Part shown: piece by piece, positions 13,461 through 21,338 of the stretch
Layout: every line of letters starts with the position of its first letter
How positions within the stretch are numbered: position 1 is the first letter of the stretch
Origin: CAZBUH01 sp964495095
GTDB lineage: Bacteria > Bacillota > Clostridia > Oscillospirales > Oscillospiraceae
DNA length: 25,153 nt
Direction of reading: 5' to 3'
Assembly: GCA_964495095.1 (NCBI GenBank)
Contig: CAZBUH010000021.1
Location: forward strand, 1 to 25,153
Notes under the pieces: model-generated
What the model was told of the DNA's origin: nothing
Seen by the model: the letters and a program-made list of their open reading frames with translations, nothing else
Databases searched by the model: none
Translations under genes and position numbers: made by a program

Positions 13461-14632
13461 TGGATTATGAAAAAATACTTTCCCGGCGGGTAAAGGATAT
13501 AAAGCCCTCGGGCATACGCAAATTTTTCGATTTGCTGGACGGTATGGACGGAGCCATATCACTTGGCGTCGGGGAGCCTGATTTCCAGACCCCATGGCAT
13601 ATAAGGGACGCCGGTATATACTCACTTGAAAGGGGCTATACAAAATACACCTCCAACGCCGGCCTGTCGGAGCTGCGGCGGGAGATTGCAAAATACATGC
13701 GCCGCCGTTTCGGCCTTAATTACGAGGGCGACGGGCAGGTGCTTGTGACCGTCGGCGGCAGCGAGGCCATAGATTTGGCGGTCCGGGCCTTTACGGAGCC
13801 GGGGGACGAGGTCATAGTGCCCGTGCCCTCCTTTGTGTGCTACGGGCCAATGGCGTCTCTTGCCGGCGGGAAACCCGTATATGTGGAGACAAAGGTGGAG
13901 GATGAATTCAGACTGACCCCGGAGGCCCTCCGGGCGGCCATAACGCCGAAAACAAAGCTCCTTGTGCTGCCGTTTCCCAATAACCCCACCGGGGGCGTTA
14001 TGGGAACGGAGCATCTGGAGGCGATAGCGGAGGTGCTGCGGGGTACTGATATAATGGTCATATCCGATGAGATATATGCGGAGCTTACCTACGGCGGCCA
14101 TCACGTATCCATAGCCAACATACCGGACATGTACGAGAGGACTGTGGTGGTAAACGGCTTTTCAAAGGCCTATTCCATGACCGGGTGGCGTCTCGGCTAC
14201 GCCTGCGGCCCGGCGCCGGTGATAAAGCAGATGACGAAAATACACCAGTTTGCCATAATGTCCGCCCCCACCACCAGCCAGTACGCGGCCATAGAGGCCA
14301 TGCGCGAGGGCGACGGGGATATTGAAGATATGAAAAAGAGCTACGACCAGCGGAGAAAGCTCCTTTTAAAGGGCCTTAGGGAGATAGGCATGGAGTGCTT
14401 TGAGCCGAGAGGCGCCTTTTACGTGTTCCCCAGCATAAAAAGCACCGGGCTTTCGTCGGACGACTTCTGCGAAAAGCTGCTGATGGCGGAAAAGGTGGCC
14501 GTAATACCGGGCACCGCCTTCGGACAGGGCGGCGAGGGCTTTGTCCGTATGTGCTACGCGGCCTCGGCCCACGATATCACCGAGGCGCTGAACAGGATGG
14601 GCAGATTTATAAAAGCATTGAAGCAGAGGTGA
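13457..14632 (+). CDS. PLP-dependent aminotransferase, class I/II
   Basis: This 391-residue fold-type I aminotransferase carries LGVGEPDFQTP near 36-46, YTSNAGLSELRREIA, PFPNNPTGG (172-180, substrate/PLP Asn), ISDEIYAELTY (202-212, Asp and Tyr contacting PLP) and NGFSKAYSMTGWRLGY with the PLP lysine K237. The final FVRMCYA supplies the carboxylate-binding arginine. It resembles the aspartate/aromatic/acetyl-diaminopimelate (PatA) subgroup; the exact amino acid cannot be named. The ATG at 13457 overlaps the lrp stop (ATGATG), and a second ATG at 13460 is possible. Lrp-aminotransferase pairs are common in Clostridia and suggest control by the amino acid concerned. Confidence 0.93.
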   Translation: MMDYEKILSRRVKDIKPSGIRKFFDLLDGMDGAISLGVGEPDFQTPWHIRDAGIYSLERGYTKYTSNAGLSELRREIAKYMRRRFGLNYEGDGQVLVTVGGSEAIDLAVRAFTEPGDEVIVPVPSFVCYGPMASLAGGKPVYVETKVEDEFRLTPEALRAAITPKTKLLVLPFPNNPTGGVMGTEHLEAIAEVLRGTDIMVISDEIYAELTYGGHHVSIANIPDMYERTVVVNGFSKAYSMTGWRLGYACGPAPVIKQMTKIHQFAIMSAPTTSQYAAIEAMREGDGDIEDMKKSYDQRRKLLLKGLREIGMECFEPRGAFYVFPSIKSTGLSSDDFCEKLLMAEKVAVIPGTAFGQGGEGFVRMCYAASAHDITEALNRMGRFIKALKQR

Positions 14633-14637
14633 TTTAA

Positions 14638-15867
14638 ATGAAATACGTACTTATCATAGGCGATGGCATGGCGGATAACCCGGTGGAAAAGCTCGGAGGA
14701 AAAACGCCGCTGGAATACGCCAATATACCGACTATAGACATGATGGCGGAGAAGGGCGAGCTGGGCAGCGTGCTTAACGTACCCGTTGGCCTCCCCGCCG
14801 GAAGCGACACCGCAATATTATCCATATTCGGCTGCGACCCAAATGTGTGCTATACGGGCCGTTCCCCTCTGGAGGCGGCGGCCACGGGCATAAAGCTCAA
14901 CCCGGGGAACGTCTCCTACAGGTGCAACATGGTGGCATATGAGGACGGGGACATGCCCTTTGAGGAAAAGCGCATCCTCTCCCACAGCGCAGGCTCCATA
15001 GACGGGGAGGCGTCCATAAGGATAGTCACCGGGCTTTTTAACGACCCGGAGTTTGCCGCCGCGGCAAAAAAGGCCGGGATGAGGGTCTATCCCGCCCCGT
15101 CCTTCCGCCACATAGCAGTGCAGGATAAGGCGGATATCCAGGGCATAAAGCTCATACCTCCCCACGACCATCTGGGCGAAAAAATAGGGCCTCTGCTGCC
15201 CTCCGGCTGCGAAAACGCCGTTGTCCTGAGAGAGCTTATGGAGCTTGCCCATAAAATACTCGATAAGCTGCCGGAGAATGAAAAGCGCAGGGCTGAGGGA
15301 AAGCTGCCCGCAAACGGCGTCTGGTTCTGGGCCGAGGGTACGGCTGTGGGCCTTCCGAATTTTGCGGAAAACTACGGCAAAACAGGCGGCGTCGTGTCGG
15401 CGGTGCCCCTCTGCCACGGCATCGCGGCGCTGACAGGGCTTAATATGGTGTCCGTGGAGGGCGCCACCGGCGAGCTTCAGACTAATTACGAGGGCAAGGT
15501 AGAGGCTGCGATGGAGACGCTCAAATCGTGCGATTTCGCCGCCGTCCACCTTGAGGCCCCGGACGAGTGCACTCACAACGGCGATCTGCCCGGAAAGCTC
15601 CAGGCCATAGAATGGCTGGACAGCAGGATTATTAAGCCCCTTGCGGAGAAAATGGCCGCGGCGGGCTATGACTACAGGATGCTTATTTTAAGCGACCACA
15701 AGACTTTGACCTCCACAAGAGGCCACGACGGGGACCCTGTGCCCTACGTCCTCTACGACAGCCGGGAGGATTCCGGAGCGGGGCTTCCGTACAGCGAGGC
15801 AAACGGGCTTAAGGGCCCCTATATCGACGCTGGCGTGAAGCTTATGGGCAGGCTGTTTCAGATATGA
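14638..15867 (+). CDS. apgM: 2,3-bisphosphoglycerate-independent phosphoglycerate mutase, archaeal type (ApgM-like)
   Basis: This 409-residue member of the alkaline phosphatase superfamily starts MKYVLIIGDGMAD (metal Asp at 9). GLPAGSDTAILSIFGCDP contains the likely nucleophile Ser56, and LEAPDECTHNGD and SDHKTLTSTRGHDGDPVPY supply the remaining metal ligands. Length and motifs fit the archaeal-type cofactor-independent mutase (3-phosphoglycerate to 2-phosphoglycerate). A related subfamily has been proposed to be a homoserine kinase, and the setting here (lrp, aminotransferase) is amino-acid-like and not glycolytic, so that role remains open. AGAGGTGATTTAA precedes the ATG; the gene begins 5 bases after the aminotransferase stop and overlaps ispE by 4 bases. 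Confidence 0.87.
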   Translation: MKYVLIIGDGMADNPVEKLGGKTPLEYANIPTIDMMAEKGELGSVLNVPVGLPAGSDTAILSIFGCDPNVCYTGRSPLEAAATGIKLNPGNVSYRCNMVAYEDGDMPFEEKRILSHSAGSIDGEASIRIVTGLFNDPEFAAAAKKAGMRVYPAPSFRHIAVQDKADIQGIKLIPPHDHLGEKIGPLLPSGCENAVVLRELMELAHKILDKLPENEKRRAEGKLPANGVWFWAEGTAVGLPNFAENYGKTGGVVSAVPLCHGIAALTGLNMVSVEGATGELQTNYEGKVEAAMETLKSCDFAAVHLEAPDECTHNGDLPGKLQAIEWLDSRIIKPLAEKMAAAGYDYRMLILSDHKTLTSTRGHDGDPVPYVLYDSREDSGAGLPYSEANGLKGPYIDAGVKLMGRLFQI

Positions 15868-16718
15868 TTACTGAGGTAAAGGCCCGGGCAAAAATAAATA
15901 TATCCCTGGACGTGGTGTCCAAAATGGATAACGGCTACCACGGTATGCTGATGGTAATGGAGAGTGTAAGGCTCTACGACAGGATACGCATCAGGGCCGA
16001 AAAGGGCAGCGGGATATCATTGAGAACCAATCTCAGGTATCTGCCCTGCGACGGCAGAAACATCGCCGCCAAAGCGGCGGAGGCGTTTTTCCGGGAGACG
16101 GGAATAACCGGATGGCGGCTGAGCATGGATATCGATAAGCGCATACCGGTCTGCGCGGGCCTTGGAGGCGGCAGCTCCGACGGCGCGGCGGTGCTCCGGG
16201 GGCTGAATAAGCTGTTTTCCGCAGGGCTCACCACGGAGGAGCTGTGCAGGATAGGCGGAGAGCTTGGCTCGGACGTGCCCTACTGCGTCATGGGCGGCAC
16301 GGCCCTGGCCTCCGGCAGGGGCGAGATACTTAAACCTCTGCCGCCGATGGTTAAGTGCCCCGCGGTCATATGCAAGCCGCCGTTTCCAATATCCACGGCG
16401 GCGCTTTTTAAGAGGATAGACGGGTATAAAATAAAATGCCGCCCGGACACCGACGGGATTATAGAGGCCATAGGCCAGCGGAGCCTTGAGGGCGTGGCCC
16501 GGAGAATGTACAACGTGTTTGAGGATGTGCTGCCGGCAAACTGCGGCGCCGTGCACGACATCAAGGCGGCGCTTATAGACGGCGGGGCCCTTGGGGCCGT
16601 GATGAGCGGCACCGGCTCGGCGGTTTTCGGGCTTTTCAGCGACCGGGAAACGGCGGAGAGGTCATACGGAGCGCTTAAGAAGAACTGGCGGGAGTGCTAT
16701 CTCACGGAAATAATTTAA
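15864..16718 (+). CDS. ispE: 4-diphosphocytidyl-2-C-methyl-D-erythritol kinase
   Basis: IspE phosphorylates CDP-methylerythritol in the non-mevalonate isoprenoid pathway. The 284-residue GHMP kinase has KARAKINISLDVVSKMDNGYH at the N-terminus with catalytic Lys10, the ATP loop PVCAGLGGGSSDGAAV (95-110), ELGSDVPYCVMGGTALASGRG with catalytic Asp137, and a C-terminal VMSGTGSAVFGLF motif. All expected residues are present and the length is normal. The start overlaps the apgM stop (ATGA) and no good ribosome binding site is visible, so translation is probably coupled to apgM. A hairpin at 16730-16783 lies behind it. Confidence 0.95.
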   Translation: MITEVKARAKINISLDVVSKMDNGYHGMLMVMESVRLYDRIRIRAEKGSGISLRTNLRYLPCDGRNIAAKAAEAFFRETGITGWRLSMDIDKRIPVCAGLGGGSSDGAAVLRGLNKLFSAGLTTEELCRIGGELGSDVPYCVMGGTALASGRGEILKPLPPMVKCPAVICKPPFPISTAALFKRIDGYKIKCRPDTDGIIEAIGQRSLEGVARRMYNVFEDVLPANCGAVHDIKAALIDGGALGAVMSGTGSAVFGLFSDRETAERSYGALKKNWRECYLTEII

Positions 16719-16729
16719 TAAAAATGTTT

Positions 16730-16783
16730 AAATCTCCGGAAATATGCGGATAATCTGTTTATCAACATATTTCCGGAGGATTT
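16730..16783 (+). promoter_or_regulatory. long hairpin between ispE and spoIIR that contains the spoIIR ribosome binding site
   Basis: AAATCTCCGGAAATATG (16730-16746) pairs with CATATTTCCGGAGGATTT (16766-16783) with a single bulged G. The loop contains a further GATAA/TTATC pair (16749-16753, 16759-16763). The GGAGG of spoIIR (16775-16779) is inside the 3' arm. TTTTACTTAT follows, so it may also work as a terminator for the ispE operon. A stretch in the loop, GGATAATCTG (16748-16757), matches the sigma-F -10 consensus GGNNANANTR except at one base, but no good -35 is seen. Confidence 0.6.
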
Positions 16784-16791
16784 TACTTATC

Positions 16792-17472
16792 ATGAAACTC
16801 AGCAAAAATTTTCGTTTAGAACATACCGCCCGCCGCTGTGAACAGGGACAGGGCGCACAGAAAACCCGATATAAATTAAAGCTATGGGAAATTTCCCTTA
16901 TTACGGCGCTGTGCGTGACACTGCTGTGCGGCTTTGTGATGGATGGGAGCCAGCGGGAGCTGTCGGATAAGCTGATACGGCTCCATGTGGTGGCAAATTC
17001 CGACAGCGGCGACGACCAGGCCCTGAAGCTCAGGGTGAGGGACCGTGTGCTTGAGGCGCTGGAGCCGGTGCTGGAGGGCGCCGGCTCCAGCGGGGAAGCG
17101 GAGCGGCGGCTGAGGGATAACCTTGAGCTTGCCGGGAGCGCCGCCGAAAAGGAGCTTACAGATAGCGGATATGACTACGGCGTAACTGTGAGCCTTCGTC
17201 AGGAGTATTTTCCCACAAGGGATTACGATGGCTTTTCTCTGCCGGCCGGTGAGTATACAAGCCTCCGGGTGGAGATAGGCGAAGCCGCGGGGCACAACTG
17301 GTGGTGCGTGGTGTTCCCGCCCCTCTGCACCGAGGCGGCGGTGAAGGAGGACATGGAGGCCATGGGACTTACGGAGGATGAGTCGGCCCTTATTACCGAA
17401 GAGAACGGATATGTGATAAAGTTCAGGCTTATCGAAATTTTTGAAAAACTCAAGGGGAGAATTTTTTCGTAA
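16792..17472 (+). CDS. spoIIR: stage II sporulation protein R
   Basis: SpoIIR is made in the forespore and signals to the mother cell by triggering SpoIIGA to process pro-sigma-E. The 226 residues have a basic N-terminus, one membrane anchor/signal segment (about LWEISLITALCVTLLCGFVM, 32-51) and the SpoIIR block LIRLHVVANSDSGDDQALKLRVRD. The later YFPTRDYDGFSLPAGEYTSLRVEIGEAAGHNWWCVVFPPLC is typical. The ATG at 16792 is chosen because GGAGG lies 12 bases before it and it gives the family's N-terminus; an in-frame ATG at 16744 lies inside the hairpin with no ribosome binding site. It marks the organism as an endospore former. A terminator follows. Confidence 0.95.
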   Translation: MKLSKNFRLEHTARRCEQGQGAQKTRYKLKLWEISLITALCVTLLCGFVMDGSQRELSDKLIRLHVVANSDSGDDQALKLRVRDRVLEALEPVLEGAGSSGEAERRLRDNLELAGSAAEKELTDSGYDYGVTVSLRQEYFPTRDYDGFSLPAGEYTSLRVEIGEAAGHNWWCVVFPPLCTEAAVKEDMEAMGLTEDESALITEENGYVIKFRLIEIFEKLKGRIFS

Positions 17473-17500
17473 AGTTTCCCCTGAGTTATAGGTGCGTGTT

Positions 17501-17530
17501 AAAATCCCCTCCCGGCCGGAGGGGATTTTT
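17501..17530 (+). terminator. intrinsic terminator after spoIIR
   Basis: AAAATCCCCTCC (17501-17512) and GGAGGGGATTTT (17518-17529) are a perfect 12-bp stem with a 5-base loop (CGGCC) and a run of five T. It lies 28 bases after the spoIIR stop. The A-tract on the left would allow it to work in both directions, but no minus-strand gene faces it. Confidence 0.92.
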
Positions 17531-17562
17531 GCTTTCCGCAGCGATGTACCGATTTTTTTGCC

Positions 17563-17591
17563 TTGTAATTACATGCGCAAAATGGTATATT
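17563..17591 (+). promoter_or_regulatory. promoter of the SAH deaminase-hydrolase-epimerase operon
   Basis: TTGTAA (17563-17568), a 17-base spacer ending TGG, and TATATT (17586-17591) make a sigma-A promoter with an extended -10. It lies 39 bases before the start at 17631, directly after the spoIIR terminator. Confidence 0.68.
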
Positions 17592-17630
17592 TAACGTGTA
17601 TGTTTACGGCAGAAATTTACGGAGGGCATA

Positions 17631-18932
17631 ATGGACATATTAATAAAAAATATTACTGCGGCGGTGCTTGAAAACGGGCGTTACGAGGCAAAAAAAGCGG
17701 ACGTATGCGTAAGCGGCAGCACAATACTCTCCGTCGGCTGTGTGCCTGACGGCTTTAAACCGAAAAAAACCATAGACGGGACAGACAGGCTCCTTATCCC
17801 CGGCCTTATAAATTCCCACACCCATGCGTATATGACGGTGTTCAGAAACTGTGCCGACGACCTGCTTTTTAACGACTGGCTGTTCGGCAGGATAATGCCC
17901 ATGGAGGACAGGCTCACCCCGGAGGACTGCTACTGGGGTACGCTGCTGGGATGTATGGAGATGCTCCGCTCCGGCACAACCGCCTTTCTCGATATGTATA
18001 TTTTTACAGATTCCGCGGCACGGGCTGTGTCCGAGTGCGGCATGAGGGCCGTGCTCTCCCGGGGGCTTACCGGCGGACAGGACGATGCGGCCGGAGGCGA
18101 GCGGCGCATCCGTGAGGCGCGGGAGGAAATAGAGCGCTGGAAGGGGATTGACAGGCTTGGCTTTATGCTGGCGCCCCACGCGCCCTACACCTGCGATCCC
18201 GGCTACCAGCGGGAGGTGGCCCAGGAGGCGAAAAGCCTCGGGGTGGGCATCCACACCCACATAAGCGAGAGCCTCTCGGAGATAGAGACCGTAAGAGAAA
18301 AATACGGCTGCACCCCGGTGGAGCTGATGGACAGCGCCGGGCTTTTGACGGAAAAAACCGTTGCCGCCCACTGCGTCCAGCTCACCGGCGGCGATATTGA
18401 GATACTGGCCCGGCGGGGCGTGTCCGTGGCCTCAAATCCGGCAAGCAACTTAAAGCTTGCAAACGGCGCGGCGCCTGTGCCGAGGCTTATGGCCGCCGGC
18501 GTGAATGTGTCCATCGGAACGGACGGGGCGGCGAGCAACAACTGCCTCAACATGTTTCGGGATATGGGTTATTTTGCCCTGCTCCACAAGGGTATAAACC
18601 ACGACCCGCTGGCGGTGACGGCGGATGACGCGCTTAAAGCCGCCACGGTAAACGGGGCAAGGGCCCTGGGCCTGGGAGGCGTCACCGGAGAGATAAAGCC
18701 GGGGCTGAAGGCGGATCTCGCCATATTGAATTTAAACGAGGTAAGCATGTTCCCCAATAATAACCCCATATCCGCCCTGAGCTATTCCTGCTCCGGCGGC
18801 GAGGTGGAGACGGTAATAGCCGATGGGGAGATACTTATGGAAAACCGTGAATTTAAGACCATTGACCGGGAGCGGGTCATGTATGAGGTGTCCCGGATAT
18901 GCAAAAGGGTCGGAACGGAGACGAGATTATGA
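17631..18932 (+). CDS. mtaD: S-adenosylhomocysteine / 5'-methylthioadenosine deaminase (amidohydrolase)
   Basis: This is a 433-residue amidohydrolase of the ATZ/TRZ-MTA/SAH deaminase group. Metal and catalytic residues are in place: HTH (H63, H65), HISE (H210, E213), AAHC (H247) and TDGAASNN (D298). The small beta-sandwich that flanks the barrel in this group is formed by the N-terminal 55 residues and the C-terminal GLKADLAILNLNE region. Arg144 and Arg158/159 lie roughly where the characterised Thermotoga enzyme TM0936 uses arginines to bind the SAH carboxylate. GGAGGG is 4 bases before the ATG. It overlaps the next gene, an AhcY-like hydrolase, by 4 bases, which favours SAH to S-inosylhomocysteine as the main reaction; MTA and adenosine are possible alternatives. 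Confidence 0.9.
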   Translation: MDILIKNITAAVLENGRYEAKKADVCVSGSTILSVGCVPDGFKPKKTIDGTDRLLIPGLINSHTHAYMTVFRNCADDLLFNDWLFGRIMPMEDRLTPEDCYWGTLLGCMEMLRSGTTAFLDMYIFTDSAARAVSECGMRAVLSRGLTGGQDDAAGGERRIREAREEIERWKGIDRLGFMLAPHAPYTCDPGYQREVAQEAKSLGVGIHTHISESLSEIETVREKYGCTPVELMDSAGLLTEKTVAAHCVQLTGGDIEILARRGVSVASNPASNLKLANGAAPVPRLMAAGVNVSIGTDGAASNNCLNMFRDMGYFALLHKGINHDPLAVTADDALKAATVNGARALGLGGVTGEIKPGLKADLAILNLNEVSMFPNNNPISALSYSCSGGEVETVIADGEILMENREFKTIDRERVMYEVSRICKRVGTETRL

Positions 18933-20173
18933 GCGAGATAAGGGATATCGGCCTGTGGGAATCAGGCGAGCGGAAGATAGAATGGGCGCGGCGCAACATG
19001 CCGCTGCTCCGCGGAATCAGAGAGGATTTTGAGCGGGAAAAGCCTTTTAAGGGGCTGAAAATTGCCCTTTCGGTCCATATGGAGGCGAAAACCGCCTGCC
19101 TTTGCCGGACTCTGGAGGCCGGCGGGGCGGAGATGCACGTTACGGGCTGCAACCCTCTCTCCACCCAGGACGACGTGGCCGCGGCGGTGGCCCACGGCGG
19201 CATGGACGTCCACGCCTGGCACGGGGCCTCGGAGGAGGAGTATAAAAATCACCTGTGCGCCGTGCTGGGCTCCGGGCCGAGCATAATAATCGACGACGGC
19301 GGCGACCTTGTGAATCTGATGCACACAAAATTTACCTCCCTTATTCCGGGCGTAATAGGCGGGTGCGAGGAGACAACTACGGGCATAATACGCTTAAAGG
19401 CCATGGCAGGGGAAGGAAAGCTGCGTTTTCCCGTGGTTATGGTGAACAACGCCCAGTGCAAATACCTTTTTGATAACCGCTACGGCACCGGGCAGTCCGT
19501 CTGGGACGGCATAAACAGGACCACAAACCTTGTTGTGGCAGGAAAAAACGTGGTGGTGGCCGGCTACGGCTGGTGCGGCAAGGGCGTGGCCATGCGGGCC
19601 AAGGGCTTCGGCGCGAAGGTCATTGTGACGGAGGTTGACCCGGTAAAGGCGCTGGAGGCCATGATGGACGGATTTTCGGTCATGACTATGGACGAGGCGG
19701 CGAAGATCGGGGACCTGTTTATAACAGTTACCGGCTGCCGGGACGTTATAACGGAGAGGCACTACGGGCTTATGAAAAACGGCGCCGTGCTCTGCAATTC
19801 CGGCCATTTCAACGTTGAGGTTGACGTGGATTGCCTTGAACGTACAGCCGTTCAAAAGGAGCCTCAGAAGCAGAATATAATGGGTTACAAGCTCAAAAAC
19901 GGGAACTGGCTTTACGTGCTGGCCGAGGGGCGGCTTGTAAACCTGGCTTCCGGCGACGGGCATCCGGTGGAGATAATGGACATGAGCTTTGCCATACAGG
20001 CCCTTTCGGCAAAGTATCTGGCGGAGAACCGGGGCAGGCTGGAGCCGGGAGTTATCTCCGTGCCCAGGGAGACTGATCTGGACGTGGCTATGAGGAAGCT
20101 CTCCGCCTGCGGGCTTTCAATAGATAAGTTGACGCCGGAGCAGGAAAAATACCTGAGCAGCTGGGCAATATAA
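18929..20173 (+). CDS. ahcY: adenosylhomocysteinase-like hydrolase, probably S-inosylhomocysteine hydrolase
   Basis: This 414-residue NAD-dependent hydrolase belongs to the AhcY family. Catalytic residues aligned to human SAHH are kept: H50, D123 (IDDGGD), E148 (EETTTG), K178 and D182 (CKYLFDN) and the His of NSGHF. The NAD-binding loop GYGWCGKG is at 212-219. The motif HMTxE/QT, whose Glu/Gln contacts the adenine amino group, is here HMEAKT (50-55): Thr becomes Glu52 and Glu/Gln becomes Lys54. LASGDGHPVEIMDMSF replaces the usual MGHP version. These changes and coupling to an SAH deaminase suggest an inosine-type substrate. The ATG at 18929 overlaps the deaminase stop, with CGGAG 8 bases before; ATG 18899 is rejected as a longer overlap without family sequence. 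Confidence 0.92.
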   Translation: MSEIRDIGLWESGERKIEWARRNMPLLRGIREDFEREKPFKGLKIALSVHMEAKTACLCRTLEAGGAEMHVTGCNPLSTQDDVAAAVAHGGMDVHAWHGASEEEYKNHLCAVLGSGPSIIIDDGGDLVNLMHTKFTSLIPGVIGGCEETTTGIIRLKAMAGEGKLRFPVVMVNNAQCKYLFDNRYGTGQSVWDGINRTTNLVVAGKNVVVAGYGWCGKGVAMRAKGFGAKVIVTEVDPVKALEAMMDGFSVMTMDEAAKIGDLFITVTGCRDVITERHYGLMKNGAVLCNSGHFNVEVDVDCLERTAVQKEPQKQNIMGYKLKNGNWLYVLAEGRLVNLASGDGHPVEIMDMSFAIQALSAKYLAENRGRLEPGVISVPRETDLDVAMRKLSACGLSIDKLTPEQEKYLSSWAI

Positions 20174-20184
20174 GGGGGCGGAGA

Positions 20185-21273
20185 ATGAAAAAGGTAATGC
20201 TGGTTTTCGGCACAAGGCCGGAGGCCATAAAGATGTGCCCCCTTGTAAAGGAGCTTAAGACGAGAAAAAATATAGAGACGGTAGTCTGCGTTACGGGCCA
20301 GCACCGGGAGATGCTGGAGCAGGTGCTCCGCACCTTTGAGGTGACGCCGGACTACGACCTCTCCATAATGAAAAACGGCCAGACGCTTTTTGACGTTACA
20401 AACCGCGTCCTGGACGGGATGAAGGCGGTTTTGGAAAAGGAGAAGCCGGACGTGGTGCTGGTACACGGCGATACATCCACCACCTTCGCCGCGGCGCTGT
20501 CCTGCTTTTATCTCCAAATCCCGGTGGGACATGTTGAGGCGGGGCTGCGGACATATAACATTTATTCTCCTTATCCGGAGGAATTTAACCGGCAGGCTGT
20601 GAGCATCATAGCAAAGTACAACTTTGCCCCCACTGAGACGGCGAGGGAAAACCTGATAAAAGAGGGCAAGGACGCGTCCACGATATACGTAACGGGAAAC
20701 ACCGCCATCGACGCATTGAAAACCACGGTCCGGAAGGATTTCACACACCCGGAGCTGGAGTGGGCGAAGGGGAGCAGGCTGGTTATTCTGACGGCCCACC
20801 GGAGAGAAAACTGGGGCGAGCCGCTGCACCATATTTTCGCGGCAATACGCAGGATAGTGGACGAGTTCCCGGATATAAAGGTGATATACCCCATCCATAT
20901 GAACCCCCTTGTCCGGGCCGCGGCCAATGAGGTGATAGGCGGGCACGAGAGGGTGCGCATAATAGAGCCTCTGGATGTGCTGGATTTCCACAATTTCCTG
21001 GCCAGAAGCTACGTTATCCTGACGGACAGCGGCGGGATACAGGAGGAGGCTCCCTCCCTTGGAAAGCCTGTGCTGGTGCTGCGGGACACCACGGAGCGGC
21101 CTGAGGGCATAGCGGCCGGTACCCTGAAGCTTGCCGGCACCGACGAGGAGACCATCTACAGGGAGTTTAAGAGGCTCCTGACGGACAGGGAGGCGTATGA
21201 CGCCATGTCCGGAGCGTCAAACCCCTACGGCGACGGCTTCGCGTCAAGGCGCATAGCTGATATCCTTGAGTGA
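20185..21273 (+). CDS. wecB: UDP-N-acetylglucosamine 2-epimerase (non-hydrolysing)
   Basis: This enzyme interconverts UDP-GlcNAc and UDP-ManNAc in the cytoplasm. The 362 residues (normal length) show FGTRPEAIKMCPLV (8-21), VHGDTSTTFAAALSCF with Asp96, GHVEAGLRTYN with Glu118, PEEFNR with Glu132, TAHRRENWGE with His205, and the nucleotide-binding LTDSGGIQEEAPSLGKPVLV. All match the known active-site residues of the family. GGGGGCGGAGA precedes the ATG, which lies 11 bases after the ahcY stop, so the gene is probably in the same operon although the chemistry is unrelated. The product is a precursor of wall polymers containing ManNAc, which SLH domains such as those of the next gene can bind. 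Confidence 0.96.
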   Translation: MKKVMLVFGTRPEAIKMCPLVKELKTRKNIETVVCVTGQHREMLEQVLRTFEVTPDYDLSIMKNGQTLFDVTNRVLDGMKAVLEKEKPDVVLVHGDTSTTFAAALSCFYLQIPVGHVEAGLRTYNIYSPYPEEFNRQAVSIIAKYNFAPTETARENLIKEGKDASTIYVTGNTAIDALKTTVRKDFTHPELEWAKGSRLVILTAHRRENWGEPLHHIFAAIRRIVDEFPDIKVIYPIHMNPLVRAAANEVIGGHERVRIIEPLDVLDFHNFLARSYVILTDSGGIQEEAPSLGKPVLVLRDTTERPEGIAAGTLKLAGTDEETIYREFKRLLTDREAYDAMSGASNPYGDGFASRRIADILE

Positions 21274-21285
21274 TTACCGGAAACG

Positions 21286-21301
21286 GCGCTCCGGGGAGCG
21301 C
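21286..21301 (+). terminator. short GC-rich hairpin after wecB, weak terminator candidate
   Basis: GCGCTCC-GG-GGAGCGC is a perfect 7-bp inverted repeat 12 bases after the wecB stop. It is followed, after GGGATG, by CTTTATATTTTAT. The U-run is displaced by several bases, so termination would be partial at best. No convincing promoter was found between it and the next start at 21339. Confidence 0.3.
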
Positions 21302-21338
21302 GGGATGCTTTATATTTTATAAGATTGGAGAGACAGAG

